This document shows, in pieces, positions 41,079-50,236 of a DNA stretch of 64,000 nucleotides. Positions within the stretch are counted from its first letter, which is position 1, and each line of letters opens with the position of its first letter. A program made the position numbers and the translations under genes. Origin of the DNA: Kineosporia mesophila (lineage in GTDB: Bacteria; Actinomycetota; Actinomycetes; Actinomycetales; Kineosporiaceae); assembly GCF_021129235.1 (NCBI RefSeq), contig NZ_JAJOMA010000022.1, forward strand, positions 1 through 64,000, written 5' to 3'. The notes beneath the pieces are model-generated. The model saw only the letters and a program-made list of their open reading frames with translations, had not been told where the DNA came from and did no database searches.

Positions 41079-41126
41079 ATTGAAGACGCGTACGGGCACC
41101 CAAGGGGGCCCGTACGCGTCTTCAAT
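41079..41126. terminator. ATTGARGAC-framed hairpin between convergent genes
   Basis: Perfect 19-bp arms (41079-41097, 41108-41126) with a 10-base loop. The outer ATTGAAGAC edge matches the hairpins at 36.3 and 38.1 kb. It serves as a terminator for the FAH gene and the convergent GGDEF-EAL gene. Confidence 0.9.
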
Positions 41127-41143
41127 TCTGTTGGCCGGTCAGG

Positions 41144-43750
41144 TCAGCGTGCCTCGGCGAGATGCCCTTCGCGCGCCGCGAGCCAGTCCATGAAGCCGGC
41201 CAGGGGCATCGGGGCGGCCAGGTAGAAGCCCTGCATGTTCGTGCAGCCCATGCGCTGTAGCTCGGCCCGGGTGGCGGCGTCTTCCACGCCCTCGGCCACC
41301 ACCGCCAGGTCGAGGTTGGTACCGAGATCGACGATGGAGCGCACGATCGCGGCGTCATTCGGCTCGGCCAGCATGTTCATCACGAAGCTCTTGTCGATCT
41401 TCACCTCCTGCACCGGGAGCTGGCGCAGGTAGGACAGCGACGAGTAGCCGGTGCCGAAATCGTCGATGGACAGACCCACTCCGAGCGCGTGCAGCTGATC
41501 GAGCACGATCCGGGTGCGGGCCGGGTCACGGATCACCGAGCTCTCGGTGATCTCCAGCGTCAGCGCTTTCGCCGGGACCCCGTGCCGGTTCAGCAGTTGC
41601 TGCACGTTCTCGATCAGCTTCTCGTTGAGATTGCTGCGGGCGGAGAGGTTCACGCTCACGGTGAGCCGGTGACCCGCTCGCCGCCAGCGCCCGCACGCGG
41701 CCACGGCCTGCTCCAGCACAGCGTCGGTGAGTTGCGGGATCAGGCCGTTGCGTTCGGCCAGGGGGATGAAGGTGTCGGGGAAGAGCAGCCCGTGCCGGGG
41801 GTGACGCCAGCGCACCAGGGCCTCCACCCCGAGCACCATCCCGGTGCGCAGGCTGGCCTGCGGCTGCACGTAGACCTCGAGCTGCCCGGCCGAGATGCCC
41901 TGCCGGAGCTCGGCGGTCAGGGCCAGGCGCTCGGGGGTCTCGTTGGCGTCGAGCCCTTTGTCGTACACGTGCAGACCCGAGCCGGAGTTCTTGGCGTAGT
42001 ACATCGCCGCGTCGGCCCGTTTCAGTAGCGTGTGCCCGTCGGCCCCGTGCAGCGGCGCGACGGCGATCCCGATCGAGACACCGACCTCGACGTCCACCCC
42101 CTGGATACTGACCGGTTTCTCCAGCCCGCAGCGCAACTGGGCGGCGATCTCGAGGGACGCGGCCACCGAGTCGACCGCCGGCAGCAGCACGGTGAACTCG
42201 TCGCCGCCGGTGCGGGCCAGCACACCGCGCCCGGCCAGCCGGTCGTGCAGCCGCCGGCCCACCTGCTGGAGCAGCAGATCGCCGAGGGCCAGCCCGAAGG
42301 TGTCGTTGACCTGCTTGAAGTTGACCAGGTCGAGGTTGAGCACGGCCAGGCCGGGGGAGCGGTCCTCGCGCATCTCCTGGATGGCCTGCAGCATCTCTTC
42401 CTGCAGCAGGTTGCGGTTCGGCAGGCCGGTGAGCTTGTCGTGCAGGGCGTCGTGCTTGAGCCGGTCGACCAGCTGGCCGTTCTGCAGAGCCATGCTGGCG
42501 TGGTTGGCCACGGTCATCAGCAACTGCACGTCGTCGGTGTCGAACGAGCGCACATCGCTGATCCGGTCGCCGACCAGGATCGTGCCGACGATGCCCGCCT
42601 CACCCCGCAGCGGCACCAGCACGGCGTCGCGCAGGTCGCGGTCGGCGAGCAGGTTGCGGTGGCTGCGGTCGCCGCGGGGGATGAGCAGGGGGCCGCCGCT
42701 GCCGAAGACCCCGGCCCAGCTCGGGTCGTTCGCGGCCTCGTCGCTCAGCCGCACGCGGCGCAGCTTGCCGTTGGAGCCCCGGCTGTCGATGCGCAGCGGC
42801 TGGTGCCCGGCCTCGGAGGAGACGAAGACGATCTCGGCGTAGTCGGCCCGCAGCACCTCGCGGGCGTGCTGGAGCACCCCGGTGAGGATCTCGTTCACCT
42901 CGGGAGTGCTGCTCACCGCGTGGCTGAACCGGTAGAGCCGCTCCAGGCTCAGGTGCCGCTCGGACAGGCTGCAGTAGCTGCGGTAGGCGATGAGCAGCAG
43001 CACCATCGAGACCGCCAGGGGCACGGCGGCCCGGCTGTCGGCGTCGAGCGCGTGCACCGCGACCAGGGCGATGCAGGTGACCCAGGCCGAGGTGGTGGCG
43101 CCCCGGCCGGCCTCGAGCAGGAAGTCACGGCGTTTGGTCTCGCCGTCGACCACCGCGATCACCACGGTCACCGCGACCGCCGAGAGCAGCCCGCCGCAGA
43201 TGGTCGCGACCAGCGCGGCGGCCCAGGCCCGGGGGTCGATGTGGACGTCCGAGCCACGGATCAGGTTGAACAGCAGCAGCGCCAGCATCGACTCGGCGAA
43301 CAGCATCGAGCCGTTGAAGAACACCTTGACCGGGCCCTGCCGGCGCCACAGCACCAGAGCCACGAGCACCCCGAGGAGCCGGCCGGTGACGAAGCCGCCC
43401 GGGGTGGCGAAGAACAGGCCCAGCACGGTGGCGATCTCGTTCATCGAGATGGCGCGGACCTGCCGATGACCATTGACCTGCACCATCTGCACCACGATCT
43501 CGCAGGCGGCGGCCAGGGCGGCCACCGTCCACCAGTCCAGACGCAGCAGGCGCCCCCGGGCGCCCATCTCCTGGGTGACGGGGCACAGCCACAGCAGCGC
43601 GCCGAAGGCCACCAGCAGCAGACTGACGGCGATGATCCGCAGCGACGTGGCCCGGGGGGCCTTCGGTCGGGTACGCGTGTCGGTGTGCCCGGGGCTCGGA
43701 AGGAGAGCCAGCGGGGACAGTTCGAAGAGCCGGATGCCCGAGACCGCCAT
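41144..43750 (-). CDS. Membrane GAF-GGDEF-EAL protein
   Basis: An 868-residue c-di-GMP protein. About 270 N-terminal residues hold several membrane helices (MASE-like), followed by a GAF domain (VNEILTGVLQHAREVLRADY, about 290-450), GGDEF at about 515 (RTGGDEFTVLLPA) and EAL at about 643 (GVEALVRWRHP). Both catalytic signatures appear intact. Unlike the other three, it uses GAF rather than PAS, so it should sense a different signal. Start ATG 43750. A long gene-poor region follows on its upstream side and should hold the promoter; a readable -10/-35 pair was not found. Confidence 0.92.
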   Translation of the reverse strand: MAVSGIRLFELSPLALLPSPGHTDTRTRPKAPRATSLRIIAVSLLLVAFGALLWLCPVTQEMGARGRLLRLDWWTVAALAAACEIVVQMVQVNGHRQVRAISMNEIATVLGLFFATPGGFVTGRLLGVLVALVLWRRQGPVKVFFNGSMLFAESMLALLLFNLIRGSDVHIDPRAWAAALVATICGGLLSAVAVTVVIAVVDGETKRRDFLLEAGRGATTSAWVTCIALVAVHALDADSRAAVPLAVSMVLLLIAYRSYCSLSERHLSLERLYRFSHAVSSTPEVNEILTGVLQHAREVLRADYAEIVFVSSEAGHQPLRIDSRGSNGKLRRVRLSDEAANDPSWAGVFGSGGPLLIPRGDRSHRNLLADRDLRDAVLVPLRGEAGIVGTILVGDRISDVRSFDTDDVQLLMTVANHASMALQNGQLVDRLKHDALHDKLTGLPNRNLLQEEMLQAIQEMREDRSPGLAVLNLDLVNFKQVNDTFGLALGDLLLQQVGRRLHDRLAGRGVLARTGGDEFTVLLPAVDSVAASLEIAAQLRCGLEKPVSIQGVDVEVGVSIGIAVAPLHGADGHTLLKRADAAMYYAKNSGSGLHVYDKGLDANETPERLALTAELRQGISAGQLEVYVQPQASLRTGMVLGVEALVRWRHPRHGLLFPDTFIPLAERNGLIPQLTDAVLEQAVAACGRWRRAGHRLTVSVNLSARSNLNEKLIENVQQLLNRHGVPAKALTLEITESSVIRDPARTRIVLDQLHALGVGLSIDDFGTGYSSLSYLRQLPVQEVKIDKSFVMNMLAEPNDAAIVRSIVDLGTNLDLAVVAEGVEDAATRAELQRMGCTNMQGFYLAAPMPLAGFMDWLAAREGHLAEAR

Positions 43751-44957
43751 TCGTCACCCCCTGCAACCGGGGTCGTGCGGGCACGCGCGACCACGAGCCG
43801 GCGTGAGGACTGCCCCGACGGCATCGCGTGAGGTCATGGGCGCGCGCGTCATCAGGTCGTCTCCAGCTTTCCGCCACACCTGAAATGCAGTGCTTGAACT
43901 GTGAACATCCCCGTCCCCCGGTGATCACGCCCCCTGAACTGGAGCGTAGCTGAATCGCCGATACGCCAAGAGCGGAAGTCCGGACGAAATCTGTAGTCGA
44001 CACCTTACCCATAGTCATTTCGCCGTCTGGAGATGTCGGACACATTCCGTCGCCCCGGCGATGCACGAAGGCCTTGGTCCGTGCGGCGCGGAGTTCCAAG
44101 GGATGACCCAAAGTAGTGGAAAGTTCTGTGGCTGGGGGTGACCTACGTCCCGTTCGGGTAGGTGTCCGCGTGCTCAGGAGTGCTTCGGCTCCTGACGGTT
44201 CGACCGCTCGCCGACCCGGAAGTGTGACGTGCGACCGATGCGTCACGGATTCATCTCGAATCCGGACGCCCGCCCGGCCTTCCGGAGGGTGATGGCGGGT
44301 TTGGCCAGTGTGGCGCTGGTCGCATTTGGGACGGTGGGGAGTGGGTTGGCGGGGTGGCCCTAGGGGCCGGGGCGGGTGCTCGTGGGCTTTTGGATGTGGC
44401 GCTGGTCGCATCACGAAGGGGGAGGCGGCAGGGGACGACGGGGAGGGGACGACGGGGATCGCAGGGTCGCGGACGAGGTGGCGGCATCGAGGTGGCGGGT
44501 ACGACACGGCGACCGATCAGGGGGACGGCGGAGACAGGGGGCCGGGCGGAATGTGGCAAGCGGGGACGAGGGCAAGGCTCGTTGCGGTGGGCCGCCGGCT
44601 TCGTCACTGGCGGAGGCCGGGCTTTGGAGATGCTGACGATCTGCTCTGGTCGCCGGTCCCACCACGCTCTGGTCCGCTCCGGTCCTCGGTCCCACCGCAG
44701 GGCGCCGACCACGCGAGCCGTCAGGACGTCGTCCGCCAGGGCGCGCAGCTTCTGGTTCTCCGGCGGCGCCTGCCGGGGTGGGGCGGTGCTTCCGGAGCGT
44801 TCGACCGCTCCGGAAGGGGGCGGGTGTCACCCTGCTGGGTGCATCGCCGGGGCGATTCCGAAGGCCGGGAAATCAAGATTCGGTTTCTGGGCGCGTGTTT
44901 TCGGGAGGGGGTGAGGGTCTGGGGGTCGGGTCGCGCGCGACGTTCGGGAATCCGGAT
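43751..44957. other. Gene-poor region with short direct repeats
   Basis: No convincing gene is seen. Open frames here are Gly/Arg- or Pro/Arg-rich and lack conserved motifs. The first 450 bases are less GC-rich and should hold the promoter of the GGDEF-EAL gene to the left. A 17-base direct repeat, TGTGGCGCTGGTCGCAT, occurs at 44310-44326 and 44396-44412. A 14-bp tandem duplication lies at 44431-44458. On the minus strand near 44700-44770 a short stretch reads NQKLRALADDVLTARVVGAL, which looks protein-like but is too short to assign. Confidence 0.5.
44431..44458. repeat. 14-bp tandem duplication
   Basis: AGGGGACGACGGGG occurs twice in direct succession in the gene-poor region. Confidence 0.85.
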
Positions 44958-44986
44958 TTGGGCCATCGCCCGCGGACCGCTAATGT
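44958..44986 (+). promoter_or_regulatory. Candidate promoter of tRNA-Gln
   Basis: TTGGGC and TAATGT are separated by 17 bases, a good sigma-70-type spacing. It ends 75 bases before the tRNA gene. Confidence 0.5.
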
Positions 44987-45061
44987 TCTCGGTGGGTGCT
45001 CGACCACCGGAAAGATCTGAAGCGCAAGACGATGATCTTCCCGTCGGGTGAATACCTACCA

Positions 45062-45133
45062 TGGGGTATGGTGTAATTGGCAGCACGACTGTTTCTGGTA
45101 CAGTTAGTCTAGGTTCGAGTCCTGGTACCCCAG
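45062..45133 (+). tRNA. tRNA-Gln (anticodon CTG)
   Basis: A 72-base cloverleaf: the acceptor TGGGGTA pairs with TACCCCA, the anticodon loop TTCTGGT carries CTG, and the T-loop is GGTTCGAGTCC. The discriminator is G. The 3' CCA is not encoded. Confidence 0.95.
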
Positions 45134-45245
45134 CGCGGTGAGATCGCCGAAAAGTCGGACTAAAAACCACTTTTAGGGCTGGTCAGACCGATTCGGTGAA
45201 CAGCCAAGCAGTCGGCTAGAATCGAATAGCTGACCTGGTCAGCAT

Positions 45246-45318
45246 GGCCCCGTTGTGTAGTGGCCTAGCACGTCGCCCTCTCAAGGCGGTAGCGCGGGTT
45301 CGAATCCCGTCGGGGCTA
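45246..45318 (+). tRNA. tRNA-Glu (anticodon CTC)
   Basis: A 73-base cloverleaf with acceptor GGCCCCG against CGGGGCT, anticodon loop CCTCTCA carrying CTC, and T-arm GCGGGTTCGAATCCCGT. The 3' CCA is not fully encoded. TAGAAT at 45217-45222 is a possible -10 box. It lies 112 bases after tRNA-Gln. Confidence 0.95.
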
Positions 45319-45459
45319 CATGAGAGATGGCCCTCGACCTCTTCTGGTCGAGGGCCAGTCTTCATGTCCGGTAATCTCTCGCCGACCTGCGAGAACCCAA
45401 GGATGCTCGGGGGTGGAGCGTCGCCGCGGCGGCGCCACCGATCGATGGAGGTAAAGCTC

Positions 45460-45909
45460 ATGACGGCCCAGATCGGCCAAACGGTTCGGGAGCTGCTGGT
45501 GGGCGATCTGAACGCCTACTTCGAGCAGACCAAGTCCCTGGACGAGCACGGCTGGAACGCTTTCGGCGAGGTTGTCGGCGCGGCCTTCTACAACGCTGTC
45601 GAACGCAGCCTGTCCGGCCCGCAGGCCGACGTGCCGGCTTTCGTCGCGGCCGCCGCCGTGCCCTACGCCCAGACCCCCGTCGCGATCGACGAGAACGCCG
45701 CGCAGGCCCTGGTGCGCTCGGTGCTCGGCGACGACGCGTCGGTCGCCGAGGTGCTCGAGCAGCTCGACGAGCCCGACCTGGCTCGCATCGAGCTGGTGCT
45801 GCTGCGTCGCCTGATCGACGACAGCAACGGCGACATCACGGTCGACGCGCTGATCACGTCCGCGCAGGACGAGGCGGCCGAGTTCAGCGGCGAGGCCGGG
45901 GCTTCCTGA
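45460..45909 (+). CDS. Conserved-looking small protein of unknown function
   Basis: I do not recognise the family. The 149-residue product is acidic, soluble and mostly helical in appearance, with no signal peptide, membrane segment or cysteine motif. It reads as an N-terminal helix pair (TVRELLVGDLNAYFEQTKSL) and a C-terminal series of acidic helices (VAEVLEQLDEPDLARIELVL). Codon use is normal. ATG 45460 has GGAGGT seven bases upstream and is preferred to ATG 45445, which overlaps that site. It lies after the two tRNA genes and ends in a strong terminator shared with the convergent IclR gene. Confidence 0.7.
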   Translation: MTAQIGQTVRELLVGDLNAYFEQTKSLDEHGWNAFGEVVGAAFYNAVERSLSGPQADVPAFVAAAAVPYAQTPVAIDENAAQALVRSVLGDDASVAEVLEQLDEPDLARIELVLLRRLIDDSNGDITVDALITSAQDEAAEFSGEAGAS

Positions 45910-45931
45910 CCCACGCCCCACCCGAACGCCG

Positions 45932-45968
45932 ACGAGCCCGTCACCCCGATCCGGGGTGACGGGCTCGT
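45932..45968. terminator. Terminator between convergent genes
   Basis: A perfect 16-bp stem (45932-45947 with 45953-45968) has a 5-base loop and a T-rich flank. It lies between the small unknown gene and the IclR regulator. Confidence 0.88.
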
Positions 45969-45993
45969 TCCGTTTGCTTCAAAGGCTTTTCGG

Positions 45994-46719
45994 CTAGGCC
46001 TGGATCTGCCCGCGGCGCAGCACCTCGGTCAGCCGCCCGGCCGCGGCCACCACGGCGGTGGCGTGCTGCCGCCCCGGCTGACGGGTGAAACGCTCGATGG
46101 GGCCCGAGATCGAGACCGCGGCCACCACCCGGCCGGACGGGCCCCGCACCGGTGCGGAGACCGACGCGACCCCCGGCTCCCGCTCGGCGATGCTCTGGGC
46201 CCACCCGCGACGGCGCACGGCCGACAGGGTGCTGGCGGTGAACTTGGCGCCGTTCAGCCCACGGTGCAGGCGATCCGGCTCCTCCCAGGCGAGCAGTGTC
46301 TGCGCGGCCGATCCGGCGTGCATCGAGAGTGCCGATCCGACCGGGATGGAATCACGCAGACCGACCGGCCTTTCGGCGGCGGCCACACAGATGCGCTGAT
46401 CCCCCTGCCGGCGGAACAGCTGGGCGCTCTCGCCGGTGTGGTCGCGCAGCGCCGAGAGAACCGGCCCGGCGGCGGCCAGCAGCCTGTCTTCCCCGGCCGC
46501 GGCGGCGAGTTCACCCAGACGTGGCCCGAGCACGAAACGCCCCTGCAGGTCACGGCCAACGAGCCGGTGATGCTCCAGTGCGACGGCCAGGCGGTGCGCG
46601 GTCGGCCGGGCGAGCCCGGTCGCGGTCACCAGCTGGGCCAGTGTCGCCGGCCCCGCCTCCAGGGCGTCGAGCAGCACGGCTGCCTTGTCCAGGACGCCGA
46701 CTCCGCTACTCTTGTCCAT
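45994..46719 (-). CDS. IclR-family regulator (NdgR/LtbR type)
   Basis: A 241-residue IclR regulator: an N-terminal winged helix ([21 protein letters not shown] and [19 protein letters not shown]) and a C-terminal effector domain. It is divergent from leuC, the conserved place of actinobacterial NdgR/LtbR, which controls leuCD and other amino acid genes. ATG 46719 gives the usual N-terminus; the open frame extends to 46881 and would overlap leuC. A palindrome lies just upstream of the start. The orthology is strongly suggested by position; the effector is not known from sequence. Confidence 0.88.
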   Translation of the reverse strand: MDKSSGVGVLDKAAVLLDALEAGPATLAQLVTATGLARPTAHRLAVALEHHRLVGRDLQGRFVLGPRLGELAAAAGEDRLLAAAGPVLSALRDHTGESAQLFRRQGDQRICVAAAERPVGLRDSIPVGSALSMHAGSAAQTLLAWEEPDRLHRGLNGAKFTASTLSAVRRRGWAQSIAEREPGVASVSAPVRGPSGRVVAAVSISGPIERFTRQPGRQHATAVVAAAGRLTEVLRRGQIQA

Positions 46720-46731
46720 GGAGCGATACTG

Positions 46732-46752
46732 GCGTCTCACGAAGCGAGACGC
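46732..46752. promoter_or_regulatory. Candidate IclR/NdgR operator
   Basis: GCGTCTC and GAGACGC form a perfect 7-bp inverted repeat with a 7-base spacer, centred in the intergenic region between the IclR gene and leuC. Autoregulation plus leuCD control is the simplest reading. Confidence 0.5.
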
Positions 46753-46870
46753 AAGTCCGGTGTCCGCGCGGGGGCCGCGGAGACCGGGAATCGCTGGGAA
46801 CCGCCGGGTGCCGACAACGGTGCCCGTGAAACAGCCGAACGGGTTCTGTCCCGGATGGAGGATGATCAGC

Positions 46871-48340
46871 GTGGGCCGCACTCTGGCGGAGAAGGTCTGG
46901 GAAGCGCACGTGGTGCGCGCCGGCGAGAACGGCGAACCCGACCTGCTCTACATCGATCTCCACCTGCTGCACGAGGTCACCAGCCCGCAGGCGTTCGACG
47001 GTCTGCGTCTGGCGGGCCGGCCGATCCGCCGCCTCGATCTCACCATCGCCACCGAGGATCACAACACCCCGACCCTCAACATCGACCAGCCGATCGCCGA
47101 CCCGGTCAGCCGCACCCAGATCGAGACGCTGCGCAAGAACTGCGCCGAGTTCGGTGTCCGGCTGCACCCGCTGGGGGATATCGACCAGGGCATCGTGCAC
47201 GTGGTCGGCCCGCAGCTGGGGCTCACCCAGCCGGGTATGACCGTGGTCTGCGGAGATTCGCACACCTCCACCCACGGCGCCTTCGGGGCTCTGGCTTTCG
47301 GTATCGGCACCAGCGAGGTGGAGCACGTCATGGCCACCCAGACGCTGCCGCTGAAGCCGTTCAGGACGATGGCGATCAACGTGGACGGCGATCTGCCGTC
47401 CGGAACCAGTGCCAAGGACATCATTCTCGCGGTGATCGCGAAGATCGGTACCGGCGGTGGCCAGGGCTACGTGCTGGAGTACCGGGGTTCGGCCATCCGG
47501 GCGCTGTCGATGGAAGCCCGGATGACGATCTGCAACATGTCGATCGAGGCGGGCGCCCGGGCGGGCATGATCGCCCCCGACGACATCACGTTCGACTATG
47601 TGAAGGGCCGCCGGCACGCGGCCGAGGGCGAGGACTGGGACGCCGCGGTCGAGTACTGGCGCACCCTGCGCACCGACGACGACGCCACCTTCGACACCGA
47701 GGTTCACCTCTCCGCCCCCGACCTGGAACCGTTCGTCACCTGGGGTACGAATCCCGGTCAGGGCTCTCCGCTCTCGGCCTCGGTCCCGGACCCGGCGGCC
47801 ATCGCCGACCCGGACGCCCGCCAGGCCGCCGAGCGCGCGCTCACCTACATGGACCTCACCGCGGGCACCCCGCTGCGTGAGATCGCGGTCGACACGGTGT
47901 TCATCGGCTCCTGCACCAACGGCCGCATCGAGGACCTGCGCACCGCCGCCGCGGTCGTGAACGGTCGGCAGAAGGCGGACTCGGTGCGGGTTCTGGTCGT
48001 GCCCGGTTCGGCGCGGGTGCGGTTGCAGGCCGAGTCCGAGGGGCTGGACCAGGTGTTCACGGCGTTCGGCGCGGAATGGCGTCAGGCCGGCTGCTCGATG
48101 TGCCTGGGCATGAATCCCGACCAGCTGGCGCCCGGTGAGCGCAGCGCCTCCACCTCCAACCGGAACTTCGAGGGACGGCAGGGAAAGGGCGGCCGCACGC
48201 ACCTGGTCTCGCCGGCCGTGGCCGCGGCCACCGCGGTGCGCGGAACCCTCTCCTCACCGTCCGACCTGGAGCCCGCCACCGGCCCGGGCGGACCCGGCCT
48301 CGAGGTCTCGTCGCAGCAGGGCGCTTCCACCGGCCGCTGA
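46871..48340 (+). CDS. leuC: 3-isopropylmalate dehydratase large subunit
   Basis: LeuC (489 residues) with LeuD isomerises 2- to 3-isopropylmalate; in the CimA route the same pair can act on citramalate. The 4Fe-4S cysteines lie in [14 protein letters not shown] and [31 protein letters not shown] is also conserved. GTG 46871 is chosen because GGAGG lies nine bases upstream and the product begins [15 protein letters not shown] as in relatives; ATG 46862 is too near the ribosome site. leuD follows after 62 bases on the same strand. Confidence 0.97.
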   Translation: MGRTLAEKVWEAHVVRAGENGEPDLLYIDLHLLHEVTSPQAFDGLRLAGRPIRRLDLTIATEDHNTPTLNIDQPIADPVSRTQIETLRKNCAEFGVRLHPLGDIDQGIVHVVGPQLGLTQPGMTVVCGDSHTSTHGAFGALAFGIGTSEVEHVMATQTLPLKPFRTMAINVDGDLPSGTSAKDIILAVIAKIGTGGGQGYVLEYRGSAIRALSMEARMTICNMSIEAGARAGMIAPDDITFDYVKGRRHAAEGEDWDAAVEYWRTLRTDDDATFDTEVHLSAPDLEPFVTWGTNPGQGSPLSASVPDPAAIADPDARQAAERALTYMDLTAGTPLREIAVDTVFIGSCTNGRIEDLRTAAAVVNGRQKADSVRVLVVPGSARVRLQAESEGLDQVFTAFGAEWRQAGCSMCLGMNPDQLAPGERSASTSNRNFEGRQGKGGRTHLVSPAVAAATAVRGTLSSPSDLEPATGPGGPGLEVSSQQGASTGR

Positions 48341-48402
48341 AAGTAGTTTCGGCGGTTCACGCGGTCCACTCAAGACTTCACATCGAAGGAACAGCGAAAA
48401 CC

Positions 48403-48999
48403 ATGGAGAAATTCAGCACCCACACCGGGGTCGGCGTCCCGCTGCGCCGCTCGAACGTCGACACCGACCAGATCATCCCGGCGGTGTACCTCAAGCGGGT
48501 GACGCGCACGGGTTTCGAGGACGGGCTGTTCGCCGCCTGGCGCCAGGACCCCGCGTTCGTCCTGAACCAGGAGGCCTACAAGGCCGGTTCGGTGCTCGTC
48601 GCGGGCCCCGACTTCGGCACCGGATCCTCCCGGGAACACGCCGTCTGGGCTCTCAACGACTACGGCTTCCGGGTAGTTCTCTCCTCCCGCTTCGCCGACA
48701 TCTTCCGGGGGAACTCGGGAAAGGCGGGACTGCTCGCGGGGATCGTCGAGCAGGCCGACATCGAGAAGCTCTGGACGGCGCTGGAAAGCCGCCCGGGCAC
48801 TGAGGTGACGGTCGATCTGACCGCCCGCACCGCCGTCTGCGGTGACCTGACGGTGGGGTTCGAGGTCGACGACTACACCCGCTGGCGGCTCCTGGAGGGG
48901 CTCGACGACATCGGGCTGACCCTCCGGCACGTCGATGCGGTGACTGCTTTCGAGTCGAATCGGCCACACTTTCTGCCGACCACTCTTCCGGCCCGCTGA
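48403..48999 (+). CDS. leuD: 3-isopropylmalate dehydratase small subunit
   Basis: LeuD (198 residues) supplies the swivelling aconitase domain 4. It begins [20 protein letters not shown] and contains [18 protein letters not shown] and [18 protein letters not shown], which are family landmarks around the substrate site. ATG 48403 follows AAGGA. It is the second gene of leuCD and is followed by an AT-rich inverted repeat. Confidence 0.97.
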   Translation: MEKFSTHTGVGVPLRRSNVDTDQIIPAVYLKRVTRTGFEDGLFAAWRQDPAFVLNQEAYKAGSVLVAGPDFGTGSSREHAVWALNDYGFRVVLSSRFADIFRGNSGKAGLLAGIVEQADIEKLWTALESRPGTEVTVDLTARTAVCGDLTVGFEVDDYTRWRLLEGLDDIGLTLRHVDAVTAFESNRPHFLPTTLPAR

Positions 49000-49027
49000 G
49001 CCCCCTCCGGCAGTCAAGCGGAATCAC

Positions 49028-49063
49028 AATTCATTACTGGAAAACCTTCTGAGGTAATGAATT
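49028..49063. promoter_or_regulatory. AT-rich inverted repeat after leuD
   Basis: AATTCATTAC and GTAATGAATT are perfect 10-bp arms with a 16-base spacer. AT-rich arms are unusual in this GC-rich DNA. It lies between leuD and hup and may be an operator for hup or the leuD terminator. The rest of the gap to 49256 shows no gene. Confidence 0.5.
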
Positions 49064-49256
49064 TCGTTAAACTCGGCGGTTCTTGCACGGTTCCGGAAGG
49101 GGCCGTACGGGGGCCGCCGAGGGCCGTTTGCGGGCCGGTTTTGCCTTGAGACACAACGACAAAACCTCACTCTGTATTGGATTTATAGGCCGGAGTGCGT
49201 TTACCTTCATCTTCCATCGGGCTGTCCGCTCGATCCCAAGTACCGGAGGATTGAAA

Positions 49257-50012
49257 GTGAACAAGGCAGATATCGTTGAGATTCTCCAGGAGCGCCTCGG
49301 TGGCCGTCAGTCCGCCGCCGACGCCCTGGACGCCGTGATCGACACCATCACCCGCGCCGTCGTCCGTGGCGAGAAGGTGACCATCAGCGGTTTCGGCTCC
49401 TTCGAGAAGGCCGTCCGCAACGCTCGTACCGGCCGTAACCCGCGTACCGGCGAGAAGGTCCGCATCAAGAAGACCTCGGTCCCGCGTTTCCGCGCCGGCA
49501 CCTCGTTCAAGGCGTACGTCGCCGAGCCGCGCACCCTGCCGAAGCCGGTTGCCGGTTCGACCCGCGCCGCCACCACGCGTGGCGTGGCCGCTGCCGCCAA
49601 GGCCGCCACCCCCACCCGCGCCACGAAGACCACGGCCGCGAAGAAGACCACGGCCACCAAGGCTGCTCCGGCGAAGACCACGGCCGCGAAGACCACCGCC
49701 GCCAAGACGACGGCCGCGAAGACCACGGCCGCCAAGAAGACCACGGCCACCAAGGCCGCTCCGGCGAAGACCACCGTGGCCGCGAAGAAGACCGCGACCA
49801 AGGCTCCCGTCGCCAAGAAGGCCCCGGCCACGAAGGCTGCCCCGGCCAAGACCACGGCGGCGAAGACCACCGCGGCCAAGACCACCACGGCCCGCAAGAC
49901 CGCCGCGAAGAAGACCGCCACCACGGCTTCCCGCAGCACCGCGGCCGCCAAGACCCCGGCCCCGACCGCCGCGAAGCGCACCACCACGCGTCGTCGCAGC
50001 ACCACCGCCTGA
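49257..50012 (+). CDS. hup: HU-family nucleoid protein with Lys/Ala-rich tail
   Basis: A 251-residue DNA-binding protein. Residues 1-90 are a standard HU fold (NKADIVEILQERL, ISGFGSFEKAVRNARTGRNP, VPRFRAGTSFKAYV). The remaining 160 residues are lysine, alanine and threonine repeats such as AAKTTAAKTTAAK and ATKAAPAKTT, like the histone-H1-like tail of mycobacterial HupB and streptomycete HupS. Such tails compact DNA and are modified in some species. GTG 49257 follows GGAGG. Small DNA repeats in the tail make its length variable. It sits between leuCD and murA. Confidence 0.95.
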   Translation: MNKADIVEILQERLGGRQSAADALDAVIDTITRAVVRGEKVTISGFGSFEKAVRNARTGRNPRTGEKVRIKKTSVPRFRAGTSFKAYVAEPRTLPKPVAGSTRAATTRGVAAAAKAATPTRATKTTAAKKTTATKAAPAKTTAAKTTAAKTTAAKTTAAKKTTATKAAPAKTTVAAKKTATKAPVAKKAPATKAAPAKTTAAKTTAAKTTTARKTAAKKTATTASRSTAAAKTPAPTAAKRTTTRRRSTTA

Positions 50013-50066
50013 GCTCGCTCGCGCGGTACCCGCACCGAACAGCACCACAGCAGCACCACCCCTCCA

Positions 50067-50111
50067 CACGTGGCGGGTGCTCCGGCTGAACGCCGGGACG
50101 CCCGCCACGTG
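50067..50111 (+). terminator. Terminator after hup
   Basis: CACGTGGCGGG pairs with CCCGCCACGTG, and an inner CCGGC/GCCGG stem folds within the loop. It is followed by CTGTTTTG. Confidence 0.8.
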
Positions 50112-50236
50112 GCTGTTTTGACGGCTGGGACGACTCGGTGGGTCTCCGGACTTCAGTCCCGGCCGGCCTGGGCCGACGCTACGCACATGAGGTCTTGTCG
50201 GGGCTGGAATTGGTACCTGGCCCGACGTGGTCCACG

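Noticed and set aside
44690-44775. Short minus-strand stretch reading NQKLRALADDVLTARVVGAL
   Set aside because: It looks protein-like, but it is short, has no start or ribosome site nearby and runs into low-complexity sequence; not enough to call a gene or a remnant.
44308-45051. Plus-strand frame in the gene-poor region
   Set aside because: Gly/Arg/Trp-rich, no recognisable domain, and it overlaps the region of short direct repeats.
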